This document shows, one piece after another, positions 61,387-64,000 of a stretch of 64,000 nt of DNA. The position numbers were made by a program, and so were the translations under genes. The stretch lies in assembly GCA_040404065.1 (NCBI GenBank), contig JBBAJM010000001.1. One strand, given 5' to 3'. The notes beneath the pieces are model-generated. The model did not search any database, was not told the DNA's origin, and saw nothing but the letters and a program-made list of their open reading frames with translations. This DNA comes from Fontibacterium sp040404065. Lineage in GTDB: Bacteria > Pseudomonadota > Alphaproteobacteria > Pelagibacterales > Pelagibacteraceae. Positions within the stretch are counted from its first letter, which is position 1. The number at the start of each line of letters is the position of its first letter.

Positions 61387-61419
61387 TAAAAAAAAACAAA
61401 TAAATGAAATATATTTGTT
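61387..61419 (-). terminator. Terminator-like hairpin at the tsaB 3' end
   Basis: On the minus strand an 8-bp stem (AACAAATA/TATTTGTT, 61412-61419 and 61395-61402) with a 9-nt loop overlaps the tsaB stop codon. It runs into a T tract of about ten bases. The stem is AT-rich, so it is weak in RNA, but location and U-tract fit a terminator separating tsaB from miaB. Confidence 0.55.
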
Positions 61420-61978
61420 ATTTATTTTCATAAATTGGAAACAATTTATTATCGATAAAAAGTTTATTATCCAAAATATATAGAAGGTTTTTAGAGTTAT
61501 ATTTAGGTAACTCAGAAAACTTGGCTATTTTAGCAGTGTTAATGTCTGAATGGCTCTGCAAAGTAAATTTTGAGTAATAATCATCACAGTCAGTTATTTT
61601 TTTAACATAAAATTTATTATTCATTTCAATGCCAACTGAATCGTATTTTTTGTTATCAATTAAAGTTTTTAAAATCTGAAAATTATTAAATCCTAATATC
61701 TTAGTCTTTTTCACTAACGATATGCTTTTTAAAGAAGAGAGAATGTTTCTAAGGCCAACAAATCCTCCAGGGCCAAGATTTAACATAAAAAAATCTAAAC
61801 CTTCTATCTTGATATTGTGCTCGGTAAAAAAATCTAACAAAACATTTATAAAATTTTCACTATTTTTAAATTTTTCTTTAATAATAGAAAACTCTGAATT
61901 GTCTTTCTTTAAAATTAATACTAAACTTCCGAGCGTAAAATCTACTGAACAAAAGTTAGAATCAATGAAAGTTTTCAT
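61418..61978 (-). CDS. tsaB: tRNA threonylcarbamoyladenosine biosynthesis protein TsaB
   Basis: An ASKHA-fold partner of TsaD in t6A synthesis. 186 aa, shorter than the usual 220-230. The family motif LNLGPGGFVGLRNILSSLKSI is near residues 78-98, where most members read GPGSFTGLR. The N-terminal DSNFCSVDFTLGS segment corresponds to the usual D-T-S nucleotide loop and is divergent. The 5' end overlaps the divergent deacetylase gene by 14 bp. Confidence 0.82.
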   Translation of the reverse strand: MKTFIDSNFCSVDFTLGSLVLILKKDNSEFSIIKEKFKNSENFINVLLDFFTEHNIKIEGLDFFMLNLGPGGFVGLRNILSSLKSISLVKKTKILGFNNFQILKTLIDNKKYDSVGIEMNNKFYVKKITDCDDYYSKFTLQSHSDINTAKIAKFSELPKYNSKNLLYILDNKLFIDNKLFPIYENK

Positions 61979-63020
61979 AAATAAAATTATTTTAATTACT
62001 CTTTTAATAATTGTTAATCTTACATCAGTAAATGGGCAAGAATATCAAAATGAAAAAGGTATTATTGGATTAATGTATCATCGTTTCGAAGAAAACAAGT
62101 ATCCAACAACAAATTTAAGAATAAAAGATTTCAATCTTCAATTGGAAATGATTAGTCAAAATAATATTGAATTCATTTCAATTGATGAATTAAAAAAAAT
62201 TCTTCTTGAAAAAAAAGATTATAAATCAAAAAAAATTTTAATTACAGTCGATGATGCCTTTAGATCTTTTTATGACAATGGCTGGAAAATATTAAAAGAA
62301 AAAAAAATACCTTTTGTTCTTTTTTTTAATACTCGAGAAGTCAGTGCTAAAAACCCAAACTATATGACTTGGGATCAGATTAGAGAAATTCATAACTCTA
62401 AAATTGGAACAATCGGTGGACATAGTTTTTCTCATGAATATTTAATTAATAAATCTGATGCGGAAATAAAAGAAGATTTAGAAAGATCTCACAAAGATTT
62501 TATGCGGGAGCTATCTTTTATACCAAAATATTTTTCATATCCATTTGGTGAGTACAGTTCTAGTTTTAAAAAAATTGTTAAAGAATTAAATTATGAATTA
62601 GCCTTTGGTCAGCATTCAGGTGTGATTGATACAAGCAAAGATATTTTTGAGTTACCTAGATTTCCAGTAAATGAAAATTACGGAAAACCTGAAAGGTTTT
62701 TAACTTTATTAAAAACAAAGCCTCTTCCCTTTAAATCTTTTAAACCTGATAATAAATTTATTTCTAAATCAGATAATCCTCCAAAAATTGAAATAGAGTT
62801 TTATAAAGACATTAATAATTTACAAAACATAATTTGTTTTGCAAATGATGGTGGCGAATGGAGTAAGAAGAAAATAATTTTTATTGAAAAAAATTGGATC
62901 AGAATAAATCTAGACTCTAAATTTAAAACTAGAACAGGACGAGTTAATTGCTCAGTACTAGATAAAGATGGTCAGTGGAGATGGATGGGTTTCCAATTAG
63001 TAATGGATGGTATTAAATAG
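61965..63020 (+). CDS. Secreted NodB-type polysaccharide deacetylase
   Basis: 351 aa from the ATG at 61965. The open frame reaches back to 61722, but that part is antisense to tsaB. This start gives a clean signal peptide (KVFINKIILITLLIIVN, cleavage probably near NG at about residue 24). The NodB domain has IGLMYHRFEEN, the metal-binding DD motif in LITVDDAFRSFYDNGW and the HxxxH motif GGHSFSHEYL, then SYPFGEY. A C-terminal beta region of about 100 residues is not assigned. It probably removes acyl groups from a periplasmic or cell-wall sugar. The 3' end overlaps the glucosaminidase gene by 8 bp. Confidence 0.85.
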   Translation: MKVFINKIILITLLIIVNLTSVNGQEYQNEKGIIGLMYHRFEENKYPTTNLRIKDFNLQLEMISQNNIEFISIDELKKILLEKKDYKSKKILITVDDAFRSFYDNGWKILKEKKIPFVLFFNTREVSAKNPNYMTWDQIREIHNSKIGTIGGHSFSHEYLINKSDAEIKEDLERSHKDFMRELSFIPKYFSYPFGEYSSSFKKIVKELNYELAFGQHSGVIDTSKDIFELPRFPVNENYGKPERFLTLLKTKPLPFKSFKPDNKFISKSDNPPKIEIEFYKDINNLQNIICFANDGGEWSKKKIIFIEKNWIRINLDSKFKTRTGRVNCSVLDKDGQWRWMGFQLVMDGIK

Positions 63021-64000
63021 AATTAGATTTTTTAATTAACAGATTTGATTTATCAAAATCTTTTAAGGAATTCTGCTCTATAATCTTTTTTAACCCAAGC
63101 ACATAATCGTCTCCTCTAATTGAATATTTACCAAGATAATTAATTAGTTTTAGTCCTGATATCGATCCTGTTAATCTTCCTTTTCTTTGGTGAGCTCTTT
63201 CTTTACGAAACTGGTCATAAAATGCATGAGTATTTAAATTATTTTTATAAGCACTAACCGCATATCTAATTTGATTAAACTTTGAAACTTCATGTCTTTC
63301 ATCTTCGGTTCTATTTTCTGGTACCATTCCTTTGTTTTCTTTCCATCCCCATTGGCCAAAAAGAGCATTTCCTTCAATTGCAAAACGAGAAGTTCCCCAA
63401 CCACTTTCATAAGCGGCCTGTGCTATAGCAATAGATGGGGGAATAATATCCATCCTTATTAATAATTCTTTAATATTGTTATCTTTAACTTTGTATTGCT
63501 GAAACTTTTCTTCCAACCAAGCTGCATCTTTGGTGAAACTTTTTCTATTCATAATAATTGTTAATTTTCTTCTATCCTCAATAATTTTTTCATTCTCGGA
63601 AAGGATAATTGGTAACAAAATTTGTATAAAAATTTTCTTTCTTTGCTCAATATTTTCTAATTCGCCTATACCCTCAGGAAATCTTGCTAAAAAAAAGTTT
63701 GCAACGGGCTCCCCTTCTCTTACCTTTTCTAAATTATAACCGCTTTTTTCAAATAAATTAATAAGGCTAATCACTTGTTGAAAATCCAAACCTAATTTTT
63801 TTGAATCGTTGGTTAAAAAATTTTTCTTTAAAATCTGATCAATAGACGGATCGTTATTAGAATAGTCATCTGTTTTATTATTAATCATTTTTTTGTTTAT
63901 TCCAGAAAAATTGAAAAATTCTGGAACAAAAGCTGTAAAAATTATTAAAATAATTACTACAGAATAGGGTGCTAATTTTTTAAGATTAATTTTTTTAATT
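63013..64000 (-). CDS. Membrane-anchored Bax-type N-acetylglucosaminidase (start beyond window)
   Basis: The glucosaminidase/Bax domain is recognised by PPSIAIAQAAYESGWGTSRFA, EGNALFGQWGW, and a late YSIRGDDYV. An internal ATG at 63888 would give 291 aa. However, the frame stays open to the end of the window and upstream residues encode a basic stretch and a membrane helix (KKLAPYSVVIILIIFTAFVP). That is what a membrane anchor would look like. The true start is therefore probably just outside the window. The enzyme would cut peptidoglycan glycan strands in the periplasm. It is convergent with the deacetylase gene. Confidence 0.82.
   Translation of the reverse strand, partial: IKKINLKKLAPYSVVIILIIFTAFVPEFFNFSGINKKMINNKTDDYSNNDPSIDQILKKNFLTNDSKKLGLDFQQVISLINLFEKSGYNLEKVREGEPVANFFLARFPEGIGELENIEQRKKIFIQILLPIILSENEKIIEDRRKLTIIMNRKSFTKDAAWLEEKFQQYKVKDNNIKELLIRMDIIPPSIAIAQAAYESGWGTSRFAIEGNALFGQWGWKENKGMVPENRTEDERHEVSKFNQIRYAVSAYKNNLNTHAFYDQFRKERAHQRKGRLTGSISGLKLINYLGKYSIRGDDYVLGLKKIIEQNSLKDFDKSNLLIKKSNSI

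Noticed and set aside
61722..61964. Longer N-terminus for the deacetylase from the upstream ATG
   Set aside because: That stretch is antisense to conserved TsaB coding sequence and would bury the signal peptide at residue 82.
63888..64000. The ATG at 63888 as the start of the glucosaminidase
   Set aside because: The frame continues upstream without a stop through a membrane-helix sequence to the window edge, so the real start is probably outside.

Overview
This window looks like part of the chromosome of a streamlined, AT-rich alphaproteobacterium, most probably of the SAR11/Pelagibacterales type. The reasons are a very low GC content, tiny intergenic spacers, many overlapping genes, and alphaproteobacterial marker genes (class I lysyl-tRNA synthetase, ChvG/ChvI, RegB/RegA, a bolA-dnaJ-cobS-cobT block, dnaA-dnaN-recF-gyrB). 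The assignment is inferred from gene content; no database search was run. No rRNA, intact tRNA, CRISPR array, prophage or insertion sequence was seen. No stretch longer than 300 bases lacks a gene.

Layout. 1-5.6 kb: the end of secA, accA with a membrane tail, aceB, a small unlisted membrane ORF, aroK-aroB and bolA. 5.7-9.1 kb: J-domain protein, cobS, cobT. 9.1-15.7 kb: a queuosine-precursor transporter, rpmB, a TauE-type exporter, a DUF3429-like membrane protein, pyrD, lysS, an amgK-like kinase and tsaE. 15.7-22.1 kb: ahcY, chvG, chvI, polA. 22.2-24.1 kb: an ABC-2 type ATPase, bioY and a DUF6314-like protein. 24.1-30.3 kb: the regA and regB regulators enclosing a four-gene polyamine operon (ornithine decarboxylase, deoxyhypusine-synthase-like enzyme, aguB, aguA). 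30.3-36.9 kb: gyrB, recF, dnaN, dnaA, rpsT. 37-43 kb: mutM divergent from ubiE-ubiB-coaBC-dut-moeB-like-SH3 protein. 43.1-45.7 kb: fabA-fabB-fabI for type II unsaturated fatty acid synthesis, preceded by an operator-like dyad. 45.7-47.7 kb: an accessory cassette. 47.7-55.1 kb: pnp, rpsO, truB, rbfA, infB, nusA. 55.2-61.3 kb: trmB, metK, lnt, ybeY, phoH, miaB. 61.4-64 kb: tsaB, a secreted polysaccharide deacetylase and the start-less end of a membrane-anchored Bax-type glucosaminidase.

Almost everything is core housekeeping. The exception is the roughly 2 kb block at 45.7-47.7 kb between fabI and pnp. It holds the truncated C-terminal part of a glycine-rich repeat protein, fused out of frame onto the tail of a small two-gene unit. 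That unit encodes a 193-aa basic protein of an unassigned GPTT/NS-K-GF family and a 107-aa helical protein. Upstream of it lies a dense run of inverted repeats (47543-47615) that is far more GC-rich and structured than the surrounding DNA. This is the best candidate for something undescribed.

Other points of interest are gene losses relative to usual alphaproteobacterial synteny (hprK/PTS genes between chvG and ahcY, murU/addBA after amgK, rimP before nusA). A transcription terminator sits directly in front of nusA, and tsaB and the deacetylase overlap at their 5' ends in divergent orientation.
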